Origin: Treponema sp.
GTDB taxonomy: Bacteria; Spirochaetota; Spirochaetia; Treponematales; Treponemataceae
Direction: 5' to 3'
Assembly (NCBI GenBank): GCA_017614655.1
Contig: JAGABO010000159.1
Location: 1 to 7,482, forward strand
Length of the DNA: 7,482 bases
The first letter of the stretch is position 1. Every line of letters starts with the position of its first letter. Below are positions 1-6,319 of this stretch, piece by piece. Position numbers and translations under genes: made by a program. The notes beneath the pieces were generated by a model. That model searched no databases, had not been told where the DNA came from, and saw only the letters and a program-made list of their open reading frames with translations.

Positions 1-22
1 CCTGAGGAGTTCTGACTTTTTC

Positions 23-52
23 TTGACAGATATATAATTATATGCTTATATA
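23..52 (+). promoter_or_regulatory. Probable sigma-70-type promoter of the metal-efflux operon
   Basis: A perfect -35 hexamer TTGACA lies at 23-28. An AT-rich -10 follows: TATATA at 47-52 with an 18-base spacer, or TTATAT at 46-51 with 17. The start of transcription would fall near 58-60, leaving a leader of about 25 bases before the ATG at 84. The -10 sits at the centre of a large dyad, so a protein bound there would block polymerase. An alternative TATAAT at 33-38 has no good -35 partner. The call rests on consensus matching only. Confidence 0.65.
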
Positions 53-69
53 AGCATATGGTTATATAT
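30..69. promoter_or_regulatory. Dyad operator for the ArsR/SmtB-type repressor
   Basis: The core ATATGCTTATATAAGCATAT at 40-59 is a perfect 20-bp palindrome. Around it TATATAA at 31-37 is the reverse complement of TTATATA at 62-68, about the same centre, and A30 pairs with T69. The whole dyad is therefore 40 bp with 18 of 20 pairs matching; the two mismatched pairs are 38/61 and 39/60. SmtB/CzrA-family operators are known to be AT-rich 12-2-12 inverted repeats over the promoter, which this resembles. It covers the -10 and the likely transcription start, which suggests autorepression by the product of the gene at 84. The extra outer arms could allow two dimers to bind. Confidence 0.8.
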
Positions 70-83
70 TAAACGGGGGTGCT

Positions 84-398
84 ATGGCCAGGCAGAATAA
101 AATAGACGACACTGTTCTTTTTAAGCTTGCAGATTTCTTTAAGGTTTTCGGGGACTCAACAAGAGTCAGAATCCTTCATGCCCTTATGCAGAAAGAGCGT
201 AGCGTAAACGAACTTACCGCTGTTCTTTCCATGACGCAGCCTGCGGTAAGCCAGCAGCTTCGGATTTTAAAAACAAATCACCTTGTAAAAAGCAGACGGG
301 AAGGGCAGTCTTTAATTTACTCTCCCGATGATTCTCATGTAGAAAAAATCCTAAAAATCGGACTTGAACACATCTTCGAAAAAGGAGGAAGATTATAA
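84..398 (+). CDS. ArsR/SmtB-family zinc-responsive transcriptional repressor
   Basis: This 104-residue protein is a small winged-helix repressor, normal length for the ArsR family. The family signature runs from about residue 17: FFKVFGDSTRVRIL, then the recognition helix region SMTQPAVSQQLRIL (49-62) and a wing with RREGQSLIYS (71-80). The final helix carries D83, H85, H96 and E99, the same spacing as the alpha-5 zinc site of SmtB (Asp-x-His-x10-His-x2-Glu), with two helices from each dimer contributing. The protein has no cysteine, so the alpha-3 cysteine sites of CadC- or ArsR-type sensors are absent. I infer a zinc (possibly cobalt) sensor that leaves DNA when metal binds. The start at 84 follows GGGGG at 75-79. 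Its TAA shares one base with the ATG of the downstream metal pump, its obvious target. Family certainty is high; metal identity is inference. Confidence 0.93.
   Translation: MARQNKIDDTVLFKLADFFKVFGDSTRVRILHALMQKERSVNELTAVLSMTQPAVSQQLRILKTNHLVKSRREGQSLIYSPDDSHVEKILKIGLEHIFEKGGRL
384..389 (+). promoter_or_regulatory. Strong ribosome binding site for the P-type ATPase
   Basis: GGAGGA lies inside the 3' end of the repressor gene, 8 bases before the ATG at 398. It decides the start of the pump: the next in-frame ATG at 431 has no Shine-Dalgarno sequence in front of it. Confidence 0.75.
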
Positions 399-2500
399 TG
401 TTTTTACGAAAGAAAACTTCTTTAAATAGAATGTATCATCATGAACATCATCACGAGCATGAACATGAACACGCTCATTCAGCACACGGACATTTTCACA
501 GCGACGGGCACTGCTGCTGTCACTCTCATGAACACCACGGTCACGACCATGGTTATGAACACGGACACGATGCAGAACTTTCCTTAAAAAAGATAATGCT
601 GTCTGCCGTTCTTTTTACGGCTGCACTTTTATGTGAAAAATTTTTTCCGCACTTTTACCGGTACGTCCCTGAACAGTATCTGGCCGACTGCATTAAAGGA
701 ATGCGCGCGTTTTCGCTTGCGCTGTATGCAGCATCCTATCTTATCTGCGGTCTTCCGGTTTTAAGGGAAGCACTCGAAGGCATATTCCACGGCGAATGGT
801 TTAACGAAGAGTTCCTTATGTCTGCGGCAACAGTCGGAGCAGCTTTTATGGGAGAATATTCCGAAGCCGCTGCCGTAATGATTTTATTCCAGCTGGGAGA
901 ATTCCTTGAAGGAAAAGCCGTCGGAAATTCAAGGCGTGCAATAACATCGCTCTTAAAAATAAAAAGCGAAACTGCCCGCATCCTTGAAGGCTCAGAAGAA
1001 AAAACTGTTCCTTCTTCCAGTGTAAAAGAAGGCAGCATAATAGTTGTAAACAGCGGCGAGCGTGTTCCTCTTGACGGCATTGTAGTAAAAGGTTCTGCCC
1101 TTGTAGATACGGCAGCTCTTACCGGAGAAAGCGTTCCGCGTTCTGTTTCTGAAGGAAGTGAAGTTTTAAGCGGAAGCATCAACACAAACGGCCGCCTCGA
1201 AATTAAAGTTACGCGCTGCCTGGAAGAAAGTGCCGTAAGCCGCATTCTTCGTCTTGTAGAAGAATCGCAGGAGAAAAAATCAGTTTCAGAAAAATTCATA
1301 AAGCGTTTTGCAAAGGTTTACACACCGATCGTCTGCATACTTGCCGTTGCAGTTGCCGTAATACCTCCGGCAATTCTCGGCGGCTCTAAGGAAATCTGGC
1401 ATACCTGGATTTACCGCGCGCTTGAACTTCTTGTAGTTTCCTGTCCGTGTGCCCTTGTAATTTCGGTGCCTTTAAGCTTTTTCAGCGGAATAGGTTTTTC
1501 TTCAAGAAACGGAATTCTTTTTAAAGGCTCAGGTTACATAGAAAATCTTTCTAAATGCCGTGCACTTATACTGGATAAAACCGGCACAGTTACAAACGGC
1601 GTTTTCGAAGTAATTGACGTTGTTCCTTCTGATGAAAGTTTATCTAAGGAAGAACTCCTTGCCCTTGCAAGCCACGCAGAAATTTTTTCGAGTCATCCGG
1701 TTTCCGTGTCACTTAAAAATGCGCACAGCTGTCCTCTCTGCGGAAAGCTCGAAGTTAAAAATGCAGAAGAAATTTCAGGCCACGGAATAAAGTGCGATAT
1801 CGCAGGTAAAACCGTTCTCGTAGGAAATGCAAAACTTATGCAGAGGGAGGCCGTTAAAAACTTTACAGAAGCAGATGAAAGACGCGGCTCCGTAATTTAT
1901 ATTGCAGAAAATTCTTTGTACAGAGGCTTTATTGTAATAAGCGACACCTTAAAAGACGGAAGCCTTGAACTTGTAAAAAAGCTTAAGAAAAACGGCATTA
2001 AAAAAGTATTTATGTTTACCGGCGATGAAGAAAAAAATGCTTCTTATGTTGCAGAAAAAATCGGTGCCGATGAATATTATTCAGGGCTTTTACCGGAAGA
2101 CAAGGTTTTGCGCCTTGAACAGGTGCTTTCTGAATTCAGCACAAAAAAACAGAAGGTCGCCTTTGCAGGAGACGGCATAAATGATGCGCCTGTTCTTACA
2201 AGAAGTGATGTCGGTATTTCTATGGGAGCATTCGGAAGTGACAGTGCAGTAGAAGCTTCGGATGTCGTGATCATGGAAGACAATGTCCTGCGTATACCGC
2301 TGGCCGTGCGTATTGCAAAAAAAACTATGCGCAATGTAAGGGAAAACATCTTCTTTTCTCTTTTTGTAAAGGCGTGTATTATAGCTCTGTGTGCAGCAGG
2401 ACTTGCAGACATGTGGATTGCAGTACTCGGTGATGTTGGAGTTACAATGATTGCAGTTCTGAATTCAGCACGACTTCTTATCGGGAGAAAAAATAAATGA
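398..2500 (+). CDS. zntA: Zinc/cadmium/lead-type heavy-metal-translocating P1B-ATPase
   Basis: An inner-membrane ATP-driven exporter of divalent soft metals, 700 residues. Eight membrane segments can be read: about 64-80, 104-122, 138-152, 155-171, 309-327, 340-362, 650-667 and 671-690. P-type motifs in order are TGES (242-245, actuator), the transmembrane metal site CPC (349-351), the phosphorylated Asp in DKTGT (393-397), HP (433-434), GHG (461-463) and GDGINDAP (591-598). K658 and D679, 21 residues apart, match the K/D pair of E. coli ZntA that marks the Zn/Cd/Pb subgroup (P1B-2); copper pumps lack it. No N-terminal HMA (GMxCxxC) domain is present. Residues 14-57 instead hold 21 histidines and a CCC triplet (39-41). 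C445 and C448 form an extra CxxC in the nucleotide domain. It overlaps the repressor by 1 base and pth by 4. cadA is an equally fair name. Confidence 0.95.
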   Translation: MFLRKKTSLNRMYHHEHHHEHEHEHAHSAHGHFHSDGHCCCHSHEHHGHDHGYEHGHDAELSLKKIMLSAVLFTAALLCEKFFPHFYRYVPEQYLADCIKGMRAFSLALYAASYLICGLPVLREALEGIFHGEWFNEEFLMSAATVGAAFMGEYSEAAAVMILFQLGEFLEGKAVGNSRRAITSLLKIKSETARILEGSEEKTVPSSSVKEGSIIVVNSGERVPLDGIVVKGSALVDTAALTGESVPRSVSEGSEVLSGSINTNGRLEIKVTRCLEESAVSRILRLVEESQEKKSVSEKFIKRFAKVYTPIVCILAVAVAVIPPAILGGSKEIWHTWIYRALELLVVSCPCALVISVPLSFFSGIGFSSRNGILFKGSGYIENLSKCRALILDKTGTVTNGVFEVIDVVPSDESLSKEELLALASHAEIFSSHPVSVSLKNAHSCPLCGKLEVKNAEEISGHGIKCDIAGKTVLVGNAKLMQREAVKNFTEADERRGSVIYIAENSLYRGFIVISDTLKDGSLELVKKLKKNGIKKVFMFTGDEEKNASYVAEKIGADEYYSGLLPEDKVLRLEQVLSEFSTKKQKVAFAGDGINDAPVLTRSDVGISMGAFGSDSAVEASDVVIMEDNVLRIPLAVRIAKKTMRNVRENIFFSLFVKACIIALCAAGLADMWIAVLGDVGVTMIAVLNSARLLIGRKNK
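437..568 (+). other. Region encoding the His-rich metal-binding tail of the ATPase
   Basis: Codons 14-57 encode 21 histidines in 44 residues, interspersed with Glu, Asp and Gly, plus Cys39-Cys40-Cys41. The DNA is repetitive (alternating CAT/CAC with GAA/GAG codons, as in the recurring GAACAT unit) and so a plausible site for slippage-driven length change. Such tails are known to bind zinc in other transporters. Here it takes the place of the usual HMA domain. Confidence 0.8.
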
Positions 2501-3171
2501 TTCAGTTGATTGCATTTCTTGGAAACTACGGAAGTGAATATTCAGAAACAAGACACAATGCCGCCTGGCTTTTTGAAGAACAGCTTCCGTTTTGCAGTAA
2601 GCTTTCTTTTTCGAATAAATACAAGTCTGATTTTTTTGCCGCCGACTATGAACAGGTAGTGCGCTGGCTTGTAGAAGCAGGTCTTGCAAAAGAAAGGGGT
2701 GACGGTTCACTTCCGATTCCTGACTGTGCTCCCAAGAAGCTTTACTTTATGAAGCCTTTAACTTACATGAATTTAAGCGGCGATGCTGTAAGGGAGGCAG
2801 CTTCTTTTTTTAAGATTCCTCCTTCTGATGTTTTAGTTGTTCATGACGAAATTGAACTTCCCCTCGGAACTTTAAGCTTTAAATGGTCCGGAGGGTTAGG
2901 CGGACATAACGGACTAAGGTCAATAAAGGCAACTCTTGGAACAGCGGACTTTTTCCGTTTAAGGTTTGGAGTAGGTAAGCCTGCAAACGTTAACATTGCC
3001 GATTATGTTCTTGGAAAATTCTCTTCTGATGAGCGCATTGCGCTTTCTCTTGTGTTCGATGAAGCCTGTAAGCTTTTTTCAAAAATACTTCTCTCTAAGG
3101 AACCGAAAGATCTTGTTCAGGGATGGTCAAAGAAAAAAATTACGGATCCTCCGTTACTCCGCGGCTTTTAG
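2497..3171 (+). CDS. pth: Peptidyl-tRNA hydrolase
   Basis: Cytosolic enzyme that cleaves the ester bond of peptidyl-tRNAs dropped by ribosomes, recycling tRNA; usually essential. The catalytic set of the bacterial Pth family is complete: N10 (in FLGNYG), H20 (in TRHNAAW), N92 (in MNLSG), D117 (in VVHDEI) and N138 (in GGHNGL). N10 and H20 keep E. coli numbering. The other three are all shifted by 24, so one net 24-residue insertion lies between them, at about residues 48-80. The usual GNPG loop reads GNYG. The length of 224 is about 30 longer than the common 190-195, mostly from this insertion. The start ATG overlaps the ATPase stop (ATGA, 2497-2500) and is served by GGGAG at 2483-2487, so translation is probably coupled. 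The last 18 bases overlap the convergent gene on the other strand. Confidence 0.95.
   Translation: MIQLIAFLGNYGSEYSETRHNAAWLFEEQLPFCSKLSFSNKYKSDFFAADYEQVVRWLVEAGLAKERGDGSLPIPDCAPKKLYFMKPLTYMNLSGDAVREAASFFKIPPSDVLVVHDEIELPLGTLSFKWSGGLGGHNGLRSIKATLGTADFFRLRFGVGKPANVNIADYVLGKFSSDERIALSLVFDEACKLFSKILLSKEPKDLVQGWSKKKITDPPLLRGF
3133..3154 (-). terminator. Weak candidate rho-independent terminator of the minus-strand operon
   Basis: Read on the minus strand, ACGGA-GGA-TCCGT (3154-3142) forms a 5-bp stem with a 3-base loop. AA and then seven T residues (3139-3133) follow. It begins at the stop codon of the minus-strand kinase-like gene and lies within the 3' coding end of pth. The stem is short, so this is a tentative call; position and T-tract are its main support. 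No comparable structure for the plus-strand operon was seen after 3171. Confidence 0.35.
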
Positions 3172-3738
3172 AATCAGTTCTATGCACCTGTCTATGCCGA
3201 GAGAAGAAGACGAAAGCGAAAGATCATAGTTGTCTGCATTTCCGAAATTTCTTCCGGTGTAGTAGGAACAGAATTTTTCGCGGGCCTTGTCTACCTGTTT
3301 TATGCGGGCTTCAATTTTTTCTTCGGTATAGGCCTGCATCTTTTCTTCTTTTAGTCTTTTTACTCTCCACGAAAAATCAGCATGAATGAATACATGAAGT
3401 GAAGAATCATATTGTCCGAGAATGCTGTTTGCATTTCTTCCGACTATAACACAGTTTTTTCTTTCTGCAATTTCTTTTATTACCCTGCGCTGTGCTTCGT
3501 AAAGCTGTTCATTAAGCGGCGCATTGTAAAGGTCAAAGAGACTCTGGGTAAATCCAAAAACCACAGGAGCTTTTTCGTCAAGATTAATTACGGCCGTTGC
3601 ATCCATGTTGATTTCGCGTGCCGTCTTAAGGATAAGCTCCTTGTCGTAGTACTCATAGCCAAGAGCCTTTGCAACCTTAAGTCCGATTTCACCTGCACCT
3701 GCACCAAATTCCCGCGAGAAAGTAATGATTTTTTTCAT
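3154..3738 (-). CDS. Cytidylate kinase-like family protein (P-loop nucleotide/nucleoside kinase fold)
   Basis: A 194-residue protein of the cytidylate-kinase-like family (Cytidylate_kin2 type), distinct from true Cmk. The N-terminus reads MKKIITFSREFGAGAGEIG: a P-loop-like glycine stretch (12-19) typical of this family, without the Walker A lysine. KALGYEYYDKELI (25-36) and CVIVGRNAN (96-104) are further family marks. The Arg/Lys-rich segment around 125-156 resembles a kinase lid, and YDLSLSSSSLGID (171-183) is the usual C-terminal strand. The substrate is unknown; CMP phosphorylation should not be assumed. The ATG directly abuts the TAG of the upstream ABC ATPase gene with no gap; AAGG about 8 bases upstream, inside that gene, can serve as ribosome site. 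The 3' end overlaps pth by 18 bases. Family call is good; role is not known. Confidence 0.85.
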   Translation of the reverse strand: MKKIITFSREFGAGAGEIGLKVAKALGYEYYDKELILKTAREINMDATAVINLDEKAPVVFGFTQSLFDLYNAPLNEQLYEAQRRVIKEIAERKNCVIVGRNANSILGQYDSSLHVFIHADFSWRVKRLKEEKMQAYTEEKIEARIKQVDKAREKFCSYYTGRNFGNADNYDLSLSSSSLGIDRCIELILKAAE

Positions 3739-4488
3739 CTACAGCACCTTGTTAAGGAATGCAATCGTGCGTTCCTGTTTAGGATTCTTAAGCACTTCAT
3801 CAGGAGTGCCTTCCTCTATAATGTAACCGCCGTCCATAAAAACAACACGGTCGGCAACTTCCCTTGCAAAACCCATTTCATGAGTAACGCAGACCATCGT
3901 CATTCCGTTCTTTGCAAGCTCCTGCATTACGCTAAGAACTTCACCGACCATTTCCGGATCAAGGGCAGAGGTGGGTTCATCAAAAAGCATGATTGACGGC
4001 TTCATGGCAAGGGCACGTGCAATTGCAACGCGCTGCTTCTGTCCGCCCGAAAGCTGCTGCGGATAAACTGCTGCTTTGTCAGAAAGTCCGACGCGTTCAA
4101 GAAGTGCCATACCTTCTTTCTTAGCATCTTCCTTTGTAAGCTTCTTAAGTTCAACCGGAGCAAGCATTATGTTTTCCAGAACCGTCATATTGGGAAAAAG
4201 ATTAAAGTGCTGAAAAACCATGCCGATGTTTTCGCGAGCCTTGTTGATGTCGATTTTTTTGTCGGAGATACTGCTTCCGTTTACGATTACTGTTCCGGAG
4301 GTGATTGTTTCAAGTCGGTTTAAGCAGCGCAGAAAAGTTGACTTTCCGCTTCCCGAAGGACCGATTACAACAACGACTTCTCCTTCGTGAATGTCAATGC
4401 TGATGTCCTTGAGTACTTCCAGAGACCCGAAACTTTTCTTTAAGTTTTCGACATGAATTTTTACGGTTCCGTTTTTATTTCCCTGCAT
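3739..4488 (-). CDS. glnQ: Polar amino acid ABC transporter, ATP-binding subunit (GlnQ type)
   Basis: Cytoplasmic ATPase subunit expected to drive an amino-acid importer, 249 residues, normal for the GlnQ/HisP group. All ABC motifs are intact: Walker [10 protein letters not shown] (43-51), Q-loop Q93 in VFQHFNLFP, signature LSGGQ (146-150), Walker B IMLFDE (166-171), D-loop SALD (174-177) and switch His203 in [23 protein letters not shown] and the late [11 protein letters not shown] segment (217-227) are typical of polar amino acid transporters. The actual substrate cannot be read from the ATPase. No permease or binding-protein gene lies beside it in the window, so its partners are encoded elsewhere. 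The start lies 14 bases inside the end of murE, preceded closely by AAAGGAAG. The next gene starts immediately after its TAG. Confidence 0.93.
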   Translation of the reverse strand: MQGNKNGTVKIHVENLKKSFGSLEVLKDISIDIHEGEVVVVIGPSGSGKSTFLRCLNRLETITSGTVIVNGSSISDKKIDINKARENIGMVFQHFNLFPNMTVLENIMLAPVELKKLTKEDAKKEGMALLERVGLSDKAAVYPQQLSGGQKQRVAIARALAMKPSIMLFDEPTSALDPEMVGEVLSVMQELAKNGMTMVCVTHEMGFAREVADRVVFMDGGYIIEEGTPDEVLKNPKQERTIAFLNKVL

Positions 4489-6196
4489 CTTCCTTTAACC
4501 TCTGCTCAATTGCTTTTTCTGCTTCAGAAATTTCATCGTAGGGAACGGGTGTATCTTTATAGATGATAGAATTTTCGTGGCTCTTTCCAAGAAGAAGTAC
4601 GATGTCATCTTTTTCTGCAAGACCGACTGCTTTTTTAACGGCTTCGTGTCTGTCCGGAATAAGAAAGAGATTTTTTCCTTCTGTCTTACCGGCCTTTACG
4701 GCACCTTCTGCAATGTCCCGGAGAATTTTCATGCTGTCTTCAAAGCGCGGGTCTTCATCAGAAAGAATTACCGTGTCGCAGAAACGTCCTGCAATTTCTC
4801 CCTGAAGCGGCCTCTTGGTAACATCGCGTTCACCTCCCGAACCGAATACGCAGATCATTTTTCCGGTACAGCGTTTTCTTACCGGAGGAAAGATTGTTTC
4901 AAAACTGGAAGGAGTATGTGCATAGTCAACGATTACTTCAAAATCCTGTCCCCTGTCTACTACAGTCATTCTTCCCTTTACCGGCGTAAAATTTTCCAGA
5001 AGCGGAACGAGTTCTTCAAAATCTTTTCCTGTAGAAAGCGAAACTGCAAGGAGCGCTGCCATAAGGTTGTAGGCGTTAAAGGCTCCCGGAAGCGGACACT
5101 TAACCTGAATCATCCTGCTCCTGTTTCCAAGTGAATCTGCGTTTTCAAATCTGTACATGCTGAACGTAAGGCCGTATCTTGCACTTGCAATATTTCTTGC
5201 CGAAACATAAGGAATGTTCTGCGGAATTGCAGGAAGCGGCTGTGCATTGATTTCTTCACCTGCTGATTTTCCTGCCTTGCCTTCCGTAGTAAAGCCGAAA
5301 GTTTTCTGTGTGGTTGCATTTGCAAAGTAAACGGCAGCCGGGTCTTCAAGATTTACAATTCCAAAGGAAGGTACCTTCTGCTTTTTTCCCGCGATGATTT
5401 TTTCGTGATTATGTTTGTCCAGCGCACGGAAGAGGTTTGCCTTGTCGCTTTTGTACTGCTCGTAAGTTCCGTGGAATTCCAGGTGTTCAAGAGTTACGTT
5501 CATAAAAACGGCAGCATCAAAAAGAACGTCGCCCAGTCTGTTTGTTCTGAGCGAAAGTCCGTGAGATGAACTTTCTACAACTGCGTGGGTACATCCGTTC
5601 TGAACCATCTCGTAAAGTTCCCGCTGTACGATCGGAGCTTCGGGAGTAGTCTGATGCTGGGGATTATTTACGGCTTCGTCTCCAAGCGAATACTGTACCG
5701 TAGAAATAAAGCCTGCCTTTATTCCGCAAGAACGCAGCAGCTGCCATATGAATGATACGGTCGAACTTTTTCCTTCCGTACCGGTAACTCCGTAAACAAA
5801 AAGCTTTTTTGAAGGATAGTCATAAAACGAAGCAGAGGCAGGGCTCATTGCAAATCTTGCGGACGGAACCTTTACAAATACCGTCTGATGTTCTGATTTT
5901 GAAACTGCTTCTGCAACAGCTGTTTTTTCTTCTTCGGTAAAGTCACCTTCAAAAACAACGGCAGAGGCACCGTTTTTTACTGCATCTCTGATGAACCTGT
6001 TTCCGGTTGTGTGGGTTCCCGGAAGTGCAAAAAAGAGGGAGCTTTTCTTTACTTCGCGGCTGTCAAAAACAAGGTTTGTAATAACCGCAGTCTGTGCCGC
6101 CTTTAATGCAGCAGATGAATCAAGTTCTGTTTTTCCGTCTTCTGCGACAATTATATTTTCAAATGAATTAAGTATTTCATGCAGATATTTTTTCAT
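4475..6196 (-). CDS. murE: UDP-N-acetylmuramoyl-tripeptide synthetase MurE (probably L-ornithine-type)
   Basis: Cytoplasmic Mur ligase adding the third residue to UDP-MurNAc-L-Ala-D-Glu. Using the ATG at 6196 gives 573 residues. Seen in order: FDSREV (44-49), the ATP loop [10 protein letters not shown] (136-145, K143), TTPEAP (183-188), ESSSHG (208-213), the probable carbamylated lysine K252 in KANLF, HTPSSF (427-432), and the substrate motif SDEDPRFED (479-487). Where meso-DAP enzymes have D-N-P-R, this has E-D-P-R; the later GKGHE motif reads GKSHE (537-541). This fits a basic amino acid other than meso-DAP, and treponemes are known to use ornithine. The protein is some 75 residues longer than E. 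coli MurE, partly from a low-conservation stretch at about 294-337. The frame stays open up to an ATG at 6280, but that would run across the opposite gene's promoter, so 6196 is preferred. Confidence 0.93.
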   Translation of the reverse strand: MKKYLHEILNSFENIIVAEDGKTELDSSAALKAAQTAVITNLVFDSREVKKSSLFFALPGTHTTGNRFIRDAVKNGASAVVFEGDFTEEEKTAVAEAVSKSEHQTVFVKVPSARFAMSPASASFYDYPSKKLFVYGVTGTEGKSSTVSFIWQLLRSCGIKAGFISTVQYSLGDEAVNNPQHQTTPEAPIVQRELYEMVQNGCTHAVVESSSHGLSLRTNRLGDVLFDAAVFMNVTLEHLEFHGTYEQYKSDKANLFRALDKHNHEKIIAGKKQKVPSFGIVNLEDPAAVYFANATTQKTFGFTTEGKAGKSAGEEINAQPLPAIPQNIPYVSARNIASARYGLTFSMYRFENADSLGNRSRMIQVKCPLPGAFNAYNLMAALLAVSLSTGKDFEELVPLLENFTPVKGRMTVVDRGQDFEVIVDYAHTPSSFETIFPPVRKRCTGKMICVFGSGGERDVTKRPLQGEIAGRFCDTVILSDEDPRFEDSMKILRDIAEGAVKAGKTEGKNLFLIPDRHEAVKKAVGLAEKDDIVLLLGKSHENSIIYKDTPVPYDEISEAEKAIEQRLKEDAGK

Positions 6197-6203
6197 GCCT
6201 CTG

Positions 6204-6232
6204 ATTTTATCCCTATCCGCGGATTTAGTCAA
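6204..6232 (-). promoter_or_regulatory. Probable murE promoter giving a leaderless or very short-leader mRNA
   Basis: On the minus strand, TTGACT (6232-6227) and TAAAAT (6209-6204) are separated by exactly 17 bases. Only seven bases (CAGAGGC) separate the -10 from the ATG at 6196, so transcription would begin at or next to the start codon. The GAGG there is too close to the ATG for normal ribosome spacing. The spacer contains a 10-bp palindrome (6215-6224). Confidence 0.5.
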
Positions 6233-6273
6233 AAGAGGACGTATAAATTCATTGAAATAAATGGCAGAAAGTA

Positions 6274-6302
6274 TTATCATACAACATAATCATTTTTATA
6301 AT
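6274..6302 (+). promoter_or_regulatory. Probable promoter of the polysaccharide deacetylase gene
   Basis: A perfect TATAAT at 6297-6302 stands 17 bases after TTATCA at 6274-6279, which matches four of six -35 consensus bases. The predicted start is near 6309, just before the Shine-Dalgarno GGAG at 6310-6313 and about 11 bases before the ATG at 6320. It is arranged divergently to the murE promoter. Confidence 0.55.
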
Positions 6303-6319
6303 ATACTATGGAGAATTGT

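Noticed and set aside
431..433. Second in-frame ATG of the ATPase as the real start
   Set aside because: It has no ribosome site, whereas GGAGGA is well placed for the ATG at 398, which also overlaps the repressor stop.
437..568. Repetitive CAT/GAA stretch as a CRISPR or tandem repeat array
   Set aside because: The repetition is simple codon-level recurrence of His and Glu in an open frame, with no spacers and no long conserved unit.
736..1299. Minus-strand open frame of 187 codons inside the ATPase gene
   Set aside because: It lies wholly opposite a strongly supported P-type ATPase and has Ser/Arg/Thr-rich composition, no recognisable motif and no ribosome site. It is the antisense shadow of the real frame.
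2418..2448. Possible internal pth promoter, TTGCAG and TACAAT
   Set aside because: The spacer is 19 bases, the -35 match is partial, and it lies in conserved ATPase coding sequence. Not strong enough to annotate.
3412..3996. Plus-strand open frame of 194 codons across the kinase-like and ABC ATPase genes
   Set aside because: It spans the junction of two well-supported minus-strand genes, is Cys/Phe/His-rich and resembles no family; a chance frame.
6197..6280. Extended murE start at the ATG ending at 6280
   Set aside because: The extra 28 residues do not resemble a Mur ligase N-terminus, and the start codon would overlap the -35 of the divergent gene. The promoter at 6204-6232 would lie inside the coding region.
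6308..6319. Upstream in-frame ATG of the deacetylase
   Set aside because: It has no Shine-Dalgarno sequence, sits at about the predicted transcription start, and contains the GGAG that serves the ATG at 6320.
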